NCBI GenBank assembly: GCA_964461335.1
Contig: CAYWTY010000025.1
Coordinates: 1-21,963 of the forward strand
Length of the DNA stretch: 21,963 bases
From: JAKJBL01 sp964461335
GTDB lineage: Bacteria; Bacillota; Clostridia; Christensenellales; CAG-138
Reading direction: 5' to 3'
Positions 8,422 to 15,629 of this stretch are shown piece by piece. The notes beneath the pieces are model-generated. The model had not been told where the DNA came from, searched no databases, and saw nothing but the letters and a program-made list of their open reading frames with translations. The stretch's first letter is position 1. Each line of letters starts with the position of its first letter. The position numbers and the translations under genes are program-made.

Positions 8422-8835
8422 ATGAGGATTTTAATAGCAGAAGATGATTTTGTAAGCAGAAACTTTCTTAACAAACTGCTAAGCAAGTATGGAGATTGCG
8501 ATATTGTTGTAGATGGGGTTGAAACACTGGATGCGTTTTTAATGGCGCTTAAAGAAAACGACCCATACAAACTGATTTGCCTCGATATTATGATGCCGAA
8601 GGCAGATGGCGTAAAGGCGCTAAAGGCAATTCGGGAGCTTGAAAAGCAATACGAAGTAGACCCAAAGGACCGCGCAAAAATAATAATGATTACTGCGCTT
8701 GCAGAAGCTCAGCTTGTACAAACTGCATTTGAATACGGCTGTGAAGCGTATGCAACAAAGCCAATAGACACAAGTAAGCTTATTGAAGTGCTTGAAAAAC
8801 TTGGCCTTGTAAAACATGATGAAAAAGGCTGTTAA
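8422..8835 (+). CDS. Single-domain response regulator (CheY-like receiver)
   Basis: A stand-alone receiver of 137 residues with no output domain. The acidic pocket is D8-D9 ('AEDDF'), the phosphorylation site is D55 ('LDIMMP'), T91 lies in 'MITA', and K113 in 'ATKPID'. ATG 8422 is chosen over an earlier in-frame TTG (8407) because GGGGAGGG (8409-8416) sits 5 bases before it. The gene starts 2 bases after the kinase stop, so the two are probably translationally coupled and form a cognate pair. It could accept phosphate from the kinase HisKA and hand it to the kinase's Hpt-like tail, or act as a CheY for CheA; no other CheY candidate lies in the window. The long beta4-side loop rich in charged residues resembles stand-alone phosphorelay receivers more than classical CheY. 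Confidence 0.93.
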   Translation: MRILIAEDDFVSRNFLNKLLSKYGDCDIVVDGVETLDAFLMALKENDPYKLICLDIMMPKADGVKALKAIRELEKQYEVDPKDRAKIIMITALAEAQLVQTAFEYGCEAYATKPIDTSKLIEVLEKLGLVKHDEKGC

Positions 8836-8881
8836 TGGCGGTATAAGCCATGCACATAAGGGTAAAGTGGGGGGAGAACAA

Positions 8882-10657
8882 ATGAAAAACCTGTCTATCA
8901 GCAAAAAGCTTATTGTAGGCTATGGCATAATACTTGTAATGATGCTCATTTCGACAGGGCTATCAATTTACAGTATTAACGCCATAGATGCCCAAATCGG
9001 TGTTTATGCAAAACATACTGTGCCGAACATCACGGATATCTCTGCGATTAGAAACGGAATGGAAGCCGCCATGCGCCATGTGGCGCAGGCACTTACTGAA
9101 ACAGATGCATACAAAGCAGAAATATCTTTCAACCTTGCCCAGCAGGATGGCTTAGTTGTAAGAGAAACGCTCGAAAAATACGAGGCAAACCAGCGCGATG
9201 AAAGCAATGCTAAAGAGTTTGAAGAGCTTCGGGGTATGATTGCTTCAGCAGGCGGCGTAAGGCAAAAGATGGCTGAGCTTTTAAAAATCCCGTCAGATAA
9301 GAACAGGGGTATTGCAAAGGTTGTTTATACCGATGAATACTTGCCCGCCCTTGATAGAATTACCGAAGGCTTCATACGGCTAAGCGACTTAGAGCACGAG
9401 AGCGCCCTAAAACAGGAGGCCGATGCAAGCGCCTCAGTGAAGTTTGCATGGGCAATTCTTATTGCGTGTACAGCTATATCCGCTCTGCTTGCAGCAGTAA
9501 CAATAATAGTAACTCGCAAATCAATTATGGAGCCTATAAAAGAAATTGCAGGGGTTTATGAGGAAATTTCAAAAGGGAACTTCAACTGTTCAATAAAATA
9601 CGAAAGTAAGGATGAACTTGGTCAGCTAGCTGCCTTTATTCAAAAAGCACTCACAATGCAGCAGACGGTTTTAGGTGACATTGTAGAAAAGTTCGCTAAG
9701 CTTGCCTATAATGGGGACCTGCGTATAAATGTCGATATGGATTACCCTGGCGATTTTGCCCCAATAAAGGCATCGATTATTGAGCTGGTTTTCTCATTAA
9801 ACAGAACAATAAGCTTAATTCGCAATGCTTCCGAACAGGCAAGCACAGGCGCTGCTCAGGTTTCAAGCGGAGCGCAGGCGCTTGCAGCAGGTTCAAGTGA
9901 ACAGGCGGCCTCAATTGAGGAGCTTTTAGTAGCTGCTTCAAGAATAGCCGACCAGGCACAAGAGAACTCTTTAAATATTAAGGCAGCAACTCAGTTTGTA
10001 GAGCAGGTTGGAAATAGGGTACAGACCGGAAACGAGCATATGGTGCAGCTTGGCCAGGCAATGGCAGAAGTAGGCGCTGCCTCAAATCAAATTGCAAACA
10101 TAACAAAGGTTATTGAAGATATAGCATTTCAAACGAATATTCTCGCGCTTAATGCAGCAATTGAGGCTGCACACGCAGGCAGTGCAGGCAAGGGGTTTGC
10201 GGTAGTTGCAGATGAAGTCCGAAACCTTGCTGCAAAATCTGCACAAGCAGCAAAGCAAACAGGGGAGCTTATTCAAAACTCGGTTGCAACTGTAGCAAAA
10301 GGTACAAAGATATCTACTCAAACTGCTAAGATTCTTGAGAGTGTTGGTGAGGATACAATTAAAGTCGCAGAAAGCTTTACAAAAATTGAGTACGCATCCT
10401 TAGCGCAAGAAAATGCAATTGAGCAGATTAAAGAAGGGTTAAGCCAAGTTTCGGCAGTTGTAGAGACTAACGCTGCAACAGCAGAGGAGAACTCCGCAAC
10501 AAGCGAGGAAATGGCAGCTCAGGCAGCTGCGCTAAACGAAGAGGCGGCTAAGCTTAAGCTTGCAAACGAAGCGGAATACGCAGCTCTTAAACAAGCTAAT
10601 GAGCAGGAGCAGAGGAAGGCAGCGCAGGCAAAGGCTTCAACATTCGGAAAGTATTAG
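8882..10657 (+). CDS. Methyl-accepting chemotaxis protein
   Basis: A membrane chemoreceptor of 591 residues that relays ligand state to CheA/CheW. TM1 is at about 10-31; an extracytoplasmic four-helix-bundle-type ligand domain covers about 32-186; TM2 is at about 188-210; a HAMP domain follows at about 211-265. The long cytoplasmic hairpin has the highly conserved tip at about 413-450 ('AFQTNILALNAAIEAAHAG', then 'GFAVVADEVRNLA'). Glu/Gln-Ala rich segments on both sides of the tip ('SSEQAASIEEL', 'TAEENSATSEEM') are likely methylation sites for CheR/CheB. ATG 8882 is preferred because GGGGAG lies 5 bases upstream and the TM1 context fits; an in-frame start at 8816 would overlap the previous gene. 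There is no C-terminal CheR-tethering pentapeptide. The ligand cannot be predicted. Confidence 0.96.
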   Translation: MKNLSISKKLIVGYGIILVMMLISTGLSIYSINAIDAQIGVYAKHTVPNITDISAIRNGMEAAMRHVAQALTETDAYKAEISFNLAQQDGLVVRETLEKYEANQRDESNAKEFEELRGMIASAGGVRQKMAELLKIPSDKNRGIAKVVYTDEYLPALDRITEGFIRLSDLEHESALKQEADASASVKFAWAILIACTAISALLAAVTIIVTRKSIMEPIKEIAGVYEEISKGNFNCSIKYESKDELGQLAAFIQKALTMQQTVLGDIVEKFAKLAYNGDLRINVDMDYPGDFAPIKASIIELVFSLNRTISLIRNASEQASTGAAQVSSGAQALAAGSSEQAASIEELLVAASRIADQAQENSLNIKAATQFVEQVGNRVQTGNEHMVQLGQAMAEVGAASNQIANITKVIEDIAFQTNILALNAAIEAAHAGSAGKGFAVVADEVRNLAAKSAQAAKQTGELIQNSVATVAKGTKISTQTAKILESVGEDTIKVAESFTKIEYASLAQENAIEQIKEGLSQVSAVVETNAATAEENSATSEEMAAQAAALNEEAAKLKLANEAEYAALKQANEQEQRKAAQAKASTFGKY

Positions 10658-10768
10658 CCTTTACTCTTGCAATTAAGCAGCAAACAGCACTTCGCTTTTA
10701 AACTATATGGGATGGATGTTTTGAAAGCTTTGGCATTGCTTAAAAGCTAAAAAACAGGTGGGGGCATA

Positions 10769-13700
10769 ATGAGTTACGGAGCACTAGTATTCTCACTTTT
10801 ATTCTTTGGCGCATTTGCAGTGTACCTATTTTTGGGGGTCTATATTATCTATATAAACCCCAGAGCAGGCTTAAACAGGGTGTTTTTTGCCTTATGCGTA
10901 GCACTTTGCATTTGGTCGCTAGGTTTTGCTATGGCGAATTCAGCGCCAACATATGAAGATTGCCTAAGGTGGCGAAGAATTTCTGCAGTAGGCTGGGGCT
11001 CCGTATACAGTATATTGCTCCACTTTGTGCTGCTCCTTTCAGGGAAAAAGTGCATACAAAAACATTTGCCCCTGTGCAGCATTATATACCTGCCTGCTGG
11101 AGTTTCCTTGCTCGGCTACTCGTTGTTAGATTTTGCAAGGAGCCAATATGAGCTGGTAAGGATTGAAAACGGCTGGATAAACCTTGGCGTGCAAAGCAAT
11201 TTGGATCTTTTCTTCAACATTTATTACATTTCCTATGTTGTGACCTGCCTCGTAATTGTTTGGCTGTGGAGACGGAAGGCGCAGAATAAATATTCAAAAA
11301 AACAGGCAGATTTAGTTTTGTTCTCAGTTGCTGCTGCTCTGGTTATAGGGACTGTTACAGATGTTGTACTAAGCTCATATTTAGGGGGGCCGTTACCGCA
11401 AATGGCACCCTTATTTACGCTTATACCTGTTGCTGCAGTGTTTTATTCTGTTAGACGCCTTGAGCTTATGCACGTACAAGAAGTACACGAGGAACTTATG
11501 CTCAAGCACAAAACGCGCGCAAAGCTTTTTTTAACTTTATCGCTCGCGTTTCTTGCAGGCGGCTTATTATGCGCCTTGGCTTACTTCTTGCCATCTTTAG
11601 TAAACAGCGATGCAAGCAGGCAAAAGATGCTTTATGCAAGCATAATAATGTTTGTGTTGGGATTCTCTGTTTTTCTGTTTCAGTTTCTAAGAGCAGAACG
11701 GGCAAAGGAAGCGCTTATACTTACTGCAACGCTTTTTTCCATACCAGTAATAACACTGATGTTTTTGGAGTATGCGAGCATTACAGTTTGGGCTTTCCCA
11801 TTAATATTTATGACGATTTCGCTTGTTTTCAGCAAGCGCACTCCTCTTGTGCTCTTTGCGGTTATTACAGTGCTTACCCAGCTTCTGGTTTGGATGTTTG
11901 CGCCAAAAGCATCCATAGATATGGATGAGATTGATTATCTTCTGAGGATAGGCATAATTCTTGTTGCCTTTATAGTAGGCTCGTTCGTAAATACGACATA
12001 TATAAAACGACTTCGTGAAAACCTAGAGCAGCTTGAGTTCCAAAAGTTAATTACAGATATATCGTTTGATTTTGTAAGTGTAAGCCAGGTAAACCTGGAA
12101 CAAAAGGCAAACAACCTCCTGAAAAATGTAGGGCTTTGCTTTGGTGCTGACTATACATATGTCTACCTTTTAAATGAGCAAAAGAATGCAGTTTTTAGCG
12201 CATATGAGTGGTATTGTGAAGAAACGTCAAAACCAGAGGCTATTGAGGAAATTGTGCTGGATACTGAGGCTTGGTGGGTTCATCAGTTAAGGCAATATAA
12301 GCTTGTTTATATAGAAAATGTCGAGAAGCTGCCGCCTGAAGCAGCGGCAGAAAAAGAGATTATGATGCAGCAGGGCATAAAATCCACAGTTGTTGTGCCG
12401 ATAGAAGAAGATGGTGAGCTATTAGGGGTTATGGGGCTTAACTCAATTTCGTTAAACAGAGCCTGGACCAATCAGCATATAAATCTTCTGAAGATACTCT
12501 CAAACCTGCTTGCAGACGGGCTTATAAAAGTCAACTCGGAAAAAGAAATCGAATACATGGCATATTTTGACCATTTAACAGGGCTCCCCAACCGCCGGCT
12601 CTTTACTGACAGGCTTACCCAGGCAATCCGCCTTGCGTTAAGGAACGGGAAATTTGTCGGCGTCATGTTCTTGGATTTGGACAGCTTCAAAATGATAAAT
12701 GATACCATGGGCCACAATGGAGGGGATGAGATTTTAAAAGAGGTTGCATCAGGCCTTACAAAACGTGTGCGCAAAACCGATACTGTAGCACGTTTTGGCG
12801 GGGATGAGTTCTTGATTATGCTCAACAACATAAATGAAGGCAATGATGTGCAAAAGGTGGCAACAAACATAATCAAGCTATTTAAAACTCCGTTTATCAT
12901 AGGCGGGCAAGAATACTTCGTAACAAGCAGCATAGGCATTGCAGTTTCCTCCTTTGATGGAGAGGATGCTGCAACGCTTATTAAAAATGCGGATATTGCA
13001 ATGTATACTGCAAAGGCAAGGGGCAAAAACCAGTATGCTATGTGCACTGCTGATATGAAGGAACATGTAAAAAAGAATATCCGGCTCTCAAACAGCCTTT
13101 ACAGGGTTCAGGAGCGCGGAGAACTGCAAGTTTTCTATCAGCCGCAAATTAAGCTTAGTACAGGCAGGATAACAGGGCTTGAAGCTTTATTGCGCTGGAT
13201 GCACCCAGAACTGGGCTCTATTCCGCCTTGCACCTTCATCCCTCTTGCCGAAATGAACGGAACAATAAACAGCATAGGCGATTGGGTTTTAGAAACAGCT
13301 GTTAAACAGAATAAGGCATGGCAGGACATGGGGCTGCCCTATGTTAGAATGGCTGTCAACCTTTCAATTGTTCAGCTCCAAAACCCGCGCTTTGCTCAAA
13401 AGGTAGAAAGAATCCTTTTAGCTAATGGGTTAAGCCCTGAATACCTTGAGCTTGAAATAACAGAAAGTGTAGCAACTAAAGAGGCGGATAATATCCTTAG
13501 CATTTTAAATGATTTAAAGCAGCTTGGTGCTACTATTTCAATAGATGATTTTGGGACGGAGTATTCCTCGCTTAACAGGCTTAAGCAGCTGCCTATTGAC
13601 AGGATAAAGATTGATATGCACTTTATTCAGGGGATTGAAGGCAGTGAAAAAGACCAGGCAATAACAAAGGTAATAATAAGCCTTGCAAAAGGGCTTGGGC

Positions 13701-13873
13701 TTGAGGTGCTTGCAGAAGGCGTTGAAACTAAGCCCCAGCTTGAATTTTTAAATAGGAAAATGTGCGATGAAGCTCAGGGCTTTTATTACTATCACCCAAT
13801 GCCTGCAGAAGAAATAGAGAAGCTCTTAAAGGAGTCTATGGCAGACAAGCCGGCTTTAAAGCAAAAAGGGTAA
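10769..13873 (+). CDS. Polytopic GAF-GGDEF-EAL cyclic-di-GMP turnover protein
   Basis: A 1034-residue inner-membrane protein that may both make and break cyclic-di-GMP. Residues 5-228 hold about seven hydrophobic helices resembling the 7TM sensor region found N-terminal to some kinases; 252-412 hold about six more. A GAF-like domain covers about 425-585. The GGDEF domain (about 595-760) keeps 'RFGGDEF' (675-681) and the product-inhibition RxxD (R668-D671) exactly five residues before GGDEF. The EAL domain (about 775-1020) keeps 'EALLRW' (E805), 'NLS', 'EITES', 'SIDDFGT', 'KID' and 'AEGVET', so both active sites look intact. ATG 10769 follows GGTGGGGG. A 111-base gap after the receptor gene leaves open whether it has its own promoter; none is convincing. 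It is the last gene of the operon. Confidence 0.93.
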   Translation: MSYGALVFSLLFFGAFAVYLFLGVYIIYINPRAGLNRVFFALCVALCIWSLGFAMANSAPTYEDCLRWRRISAVGWGSVYSILLHFVLLLSGKKCIQKHLPLCSIIYLPAGVSLLGYSLLDFARSQYELVRIENGWINLGVQSNLDLFFNIYYISYVVTCLVIVWLWRRKAQNKYSKKQADLVLFSVAAALVIGTVTDVVLSSYLGGPLPQMAPLFTLIPVAAVFYSVRRLELMHVQEVHEELMLKHKTRAKLFLTLSLAFLAGGLLCALAYFLPSLVNSDASRQKMLYASIIMFVLGFSVFLFQFLRAERAKEALILTATLFSIPVITLMFLEYASITVWAFPLIFMTISLVFSKRTPLVLFAVITVLTQLLVWMFAPKASIDMDEIDYLLRIGIILVAFIVGSFVNTTYIKRLRENLEQLEFQKLITDISFDFVSVSQVNLEQKANNLLKNVGLCFGADYTYVYLLNEQKNAVFSAYEWYCEETSKPEAIEEIVLDTEAWWVHQLRQYKLVYIENVEKLPPEAAAEKEIMMQQGIKSTVVVPIEEDGELLGVMGLNSISLNRAWTNQHINLLKILSNLLADGLIKVNSEKEIEYMAYFDHLTGLPNRRLFTDRLTQAIRLALRNGKFVGVMFLDLDSFKMINDTMGHNGGDEILKEVASGLTKRVRKTDTVARFGGDEFLIMLNNINEGNDVQKVATNIIKLFKTPFIIGGQEYFVTSSIGIAVSSFDGEDAATLIKNADIAMYTAKARGKNQYAMCTADMKEHVKKNIRLSNSLYRVQERGELQVFYQPQIKLSTGRITGLEALLRWMHPELGSIPPCTFIPLAEMNGTINSIGDWVLETAVKQNKAWQDMGLPYVRMAVNLSIVQLQNPRFAQKVERILLANGLSPEYLELEITESVATKEADNILSILNDLKQLGATISIDDFGTEYSSLNRLKQLPIDRIKIDMHFIQGIEGSEKDQAITKVIISLAKGLGLEVLAEGVETKPQLEFLNRKMCDEAQGFYYYHPMPAEEIEKLLKESMADKPALKQKG

Positions 13874-13895
13874 GCCGCAACAAAGGTGTAACAAT

Positions 13896-13931
13896 AAAAA
13901 GTCGCCGGGACTAAGTGAAGTCCGCGGCGAC
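13896..13931 (-). terminator. Intrinsic terminator of tRNA-Pro
   Basis: Arms 13901-13912 and 13919-13931 form a GC-rich stem of about 12 bp with one bulged base and a 6-base loop. On the minus strand it is followed directly by TTTTT (complement of 13896-13900). It starts one base after the tRNA CCA end. The plus-strand side has no T-run, so the signalling operon has no obvious terminator here. Confidence 0.9.
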
Positions 13932-13932
13932 A

Positions 13933-14009
13933 TGGTCTGGGTGAAAGGATTCGAACCTTCGGCCTCTTGAACCCCATTCAAGCACGCTACCAAACTGCGC
14001 CACACCCAG
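13933..14009 (-). tRNA. tRNA-Pro (anticodon GGG)
   Basis: A complete 77-base tRNA with encoded CCA. The acceptor stem CTGGGTG pairs with CACCCAG, and C at position 1 is characteristic of bacterial tRNA-Pro. The D arm carries GGCGCAG..TGGTAGCG. The anticodon stem CTTGA/TCAAG encloses the loop ATGGGGT, giving anticodon GGG with U33 and G37. The T arm contains GGTTCGAATCC. It reads CCC and CCU proline codons. It is a single-tRNA unit with its own promoter (14032-14060) and terminator (13896-13931). Confidence 0.97.
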
Positions 14010-14031
14010 ATACCGCTTTGCAGCATGCACA

Positions 14032-14060
14032 ATTATACTAAAGCATATATAAAAATGCAA
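14032..14060 (-). promoter_or_regulatory. Sigma-A promoter of tRNA-Pro
   Basis: On the minus strand TTGCAT (14060-14055), a 17-base spacer, then a perfect TATAAT (14037-14032). The predicted start near 14025 is about 16 bases before the mature tRNA 5' end. Confidence 0.85.
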
Positions 14061-14106
14061 GCCCTTTTTCCCCGCTTAGGTCGCGTTGTAGGTTGCAAGT
14101 TTAAGC

Positions 14107-14288
14107 CTATGGCCTGTAGTTAAGCCCTGCTGCTTTTGCTTGGGCGCTAAGCTGGTTGTAATTAAGCGTGTACACTTTGCCGTCTTTAACAAAATGCGTT
14201 GCACATTGTCGAAACTCAAACGCAACCTTTGCATTTACGCATTGCTTGCGGATACTAAGCACCCGCGCCATGGACTCCACATAGGCAT
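14107..14288 (-). pseudogene. Relic of a DUF5131 (phage Gp37/Gp68-like) gene with internal deletion
   Basis: On the minus strand a ribosome binding site (GAGG, 8 bases upstream) leads into ATG 14288 and 'MPMWSPWRGC', which matches the start of DUF5131-type proteins (typically M-x-W-N-P-W-x-G-C). That frame stops after 17 codons. In another frame, ending at TAG 14107, about 54 residues continue with 'VLSIRKQCVNAKVAFEFRQC' and 'FVKDGKVY', ending 'SQAKAAGLNY'-like (here 'SAQAKAAGLNY'), which matches the C-terminus of the same family. The normal protein is about 230-260 residues. So the two ends survive and roughly 170-200 residues between them, including the expected Cys cluster, are missing, with a frameshift near 14255-14265. 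The function of intact members is uncertain. The family match is from memory of family sequences. Confidence 0.6.
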
Positions 14289-14346
14289 TTTGTGTTCCTC
14301 ACAAGTTCAAATTACATTTTGAACAGATAAACTTACAGCTAAATCT

Positions 14347-15618
14347 TCAAGCATTATCCGGTATAACTGCAACTCCGTCCGGAAGTATTACTATGCGGGC
14401 AGCCTCACCTTTAAGCTTTCGTGCAAGCCTTAGCGCATCCGAAATTGAACCTGCAGGTATAATGTTCATTTTTAGCAATAGGTCATGGTCGAGCATATCT
14501 GTAACAAGTATGAGTGTATGCGCCTTTAGCACCTGAGCGTATATTTGGGCGTTCCATTGTTCAAGTATAGTATCTTCAGGAGCAAGTTTTGAGAGTGTGC
14601 TTAAAATATAATCCGGCGTACCAAGTGACATAACTTTAGCAAACTGCTCGCCTCCAAGGCCATCCACACAGGCAGCGCAAAGGATTATTACGCCATCTTT
14701 TCCTGCGTACAAAGCTGCAGTAGAAGCCGCCTTTGCGGTTTGATACAGGTTCTGGTCAAGGGGGAAGCCGCCGTTTCCTGTTATTACGATGTCAGCAGGT
14801 ATAAGCGGGCAGCGGCTGCGTTCTTCAAGGTAGCTGACACCTGCTTCATGCGCCTTTTCAAACTCGCCTGAAAACGCGGCTGTAATGCGTTTATTTGGGT
14901 CAAGCGTCACATTAAGTATGAACTCAAGCTTTGCTCTTCTTGCAGCAATACACATATCTTCATGGAGCGGGTTACCTTTAAGTACTCCTGTAGCCGCCTT
15001 TTTATGGGCAATATGCATGTAGGCATGGTTATGTTTAATTGTGTTGAGCGAGCATACCCCAGGGAGTATGCTTTTGCGCCCGCCCGAATAGCCCGCAAAA
15101 AAATGCGGCTCAATAAAGCCCTCGCTTATTAATAAGTCACACTCAACAGCAGCTTTATGCAATTCAAAAGGAGCGCCTGAAGGGAACCTGCCAAGGTCAA
15201 CGAATGCAGTTTCATCATATGCATCGCTGATTAAAATACTTTCGGTTTGAACTATTTCTGCTCCAAACATATTAAATAGTTCTTCGCTATTTGTCGGCCG
15301 ATGAAGCCCGGTTGCAACGAGTATGTTTATGTCGGCGCTCGGGTTCCCGTTTCTAAGCTCTTTTAAAAGCAGGGGCAGCGTAACTTTGCTCGGCATTGCG
15401 CGCGTGTGGTCGCAGGTAATGAGGGTAATCTTTTGCTTCCCCTTTGCTAACTCACAAAGCCGCTTAGAGCAAATGGGGTTTTCAAGCGAAGTCTTAACAA
15501 GAGCTTCAGCGCTTGCTTGCCGCACCTCTATAGTTTTTGGCGTTATTACAGCTTCAACAAGCGCATCGTCAAGCTCTGCTTGCAAAAAGCCCTTATTATA
15601 CGGAATAGAAATAAGCAT
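14347..15618 (-). CDS. larA: LarA-family nickel-pincer racemase/epimerase (lactate racemase-like)
   Basis: LarA enzymes use a covalently bound nickel-pincer nucleotide to racemise or epimerise 2-hydroxy acids by hydride transfer. The 423-residue protein has the family length and every residue I recall as important in Lactobacillus plantarum LarA, at a constant offset of -2: D70 and R73 in 'DHTRAMP', H106 in 'ATGLHRPT', H172 and cofactor lysine K182 in 'PHFFAGYSGGRKSILPG', H198 in 'HNHAY', Q293 and K296 in 'QNLYQTAK'. 'TRAMP' differs slightly from the usual 'TRP'. ATG 15618 is chosen for GGAGAG 5 bases upstream; an in-frame start at 15663 would overlap the hydrolase gene. Its stop-to-start distance from the hydrolase is only 11 bases, so they are co-transcribed. 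Cofactor genes larB, larC and larE are not in the window. The substrate may be another 2-hydroxy acid. Confidence 0.88.
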   Translation of the reverse strand: MLISIPYNKGFLQAELDDALVEAVITPKTIEVRQASAEALVKTSLENPICSKRLCELAKGKQKITLITCDHTRAMPSKVTLPLLLKELRNGNPSADINILVATGLHRPTNSEELFNMFGAEIVQTESILISDAYDETAFVDLGRFPSGAPFELHKAAVECDLLISEGFIEPHFFAGYSGGRKSILPGVCSLNTIKHNHAYMHIAHKKAATGVLKGNPLHEDMCIAARRAKLEFILNVTLDPNKRITAAFSGEFEKAHEAGVSYLEERSRCPLIPADIVITGNGGFPLDQNLYQTAKAASTAALYAGKDGVIILCAACVDGLGGEQFAKVMSLGTPDYILSTLSKLAPEDTILEQWNAQIYAQVLKAHTLILVTDMLDHDLLLKMNIIPAGSISDALRLARKLKGEAARIVILPDGVAVIPDNA

Positions 15619-15629
15619 ATACTCTCCAA

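Noticed and set aside
8816..8881. N-terminal extension of the chemoreceptor to an earlier start
   Set aside because: It would overlap the receiver gene and bypass the strong GGGGAG site 5 bases before ATG 8882; the extension has no membrane-protein character.
12472..13047. Open minus-strand frame of 191 codons
   Set aside because: Opposite the GGDEF domain, which keeps all its motifs; a shadow frame.
14140..14322. Plus-strand 60-codon open frame upstream of tRNA-Pro
   Set aside because: No ribosome binding site or family match; the opposite strand carries the DUF5131 relic, which explains the coding-like composition.
14305..14324. GTTCAAA-N6-TTTGAAC hairpin after larA as a terminator
   Set aside because: Only 7 AT-rich base pairs and no T-run on the minus strand; too weak to call, though some role at the end of larA is possible.
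13933..14346. tRNA-Pro as the attachment site of an integrated element
   Set aside because: No integrase, no repeat of the tRNA 3' end nearby, and the relic gene lies on the 5' side of the tRNA; nothing supports integration.
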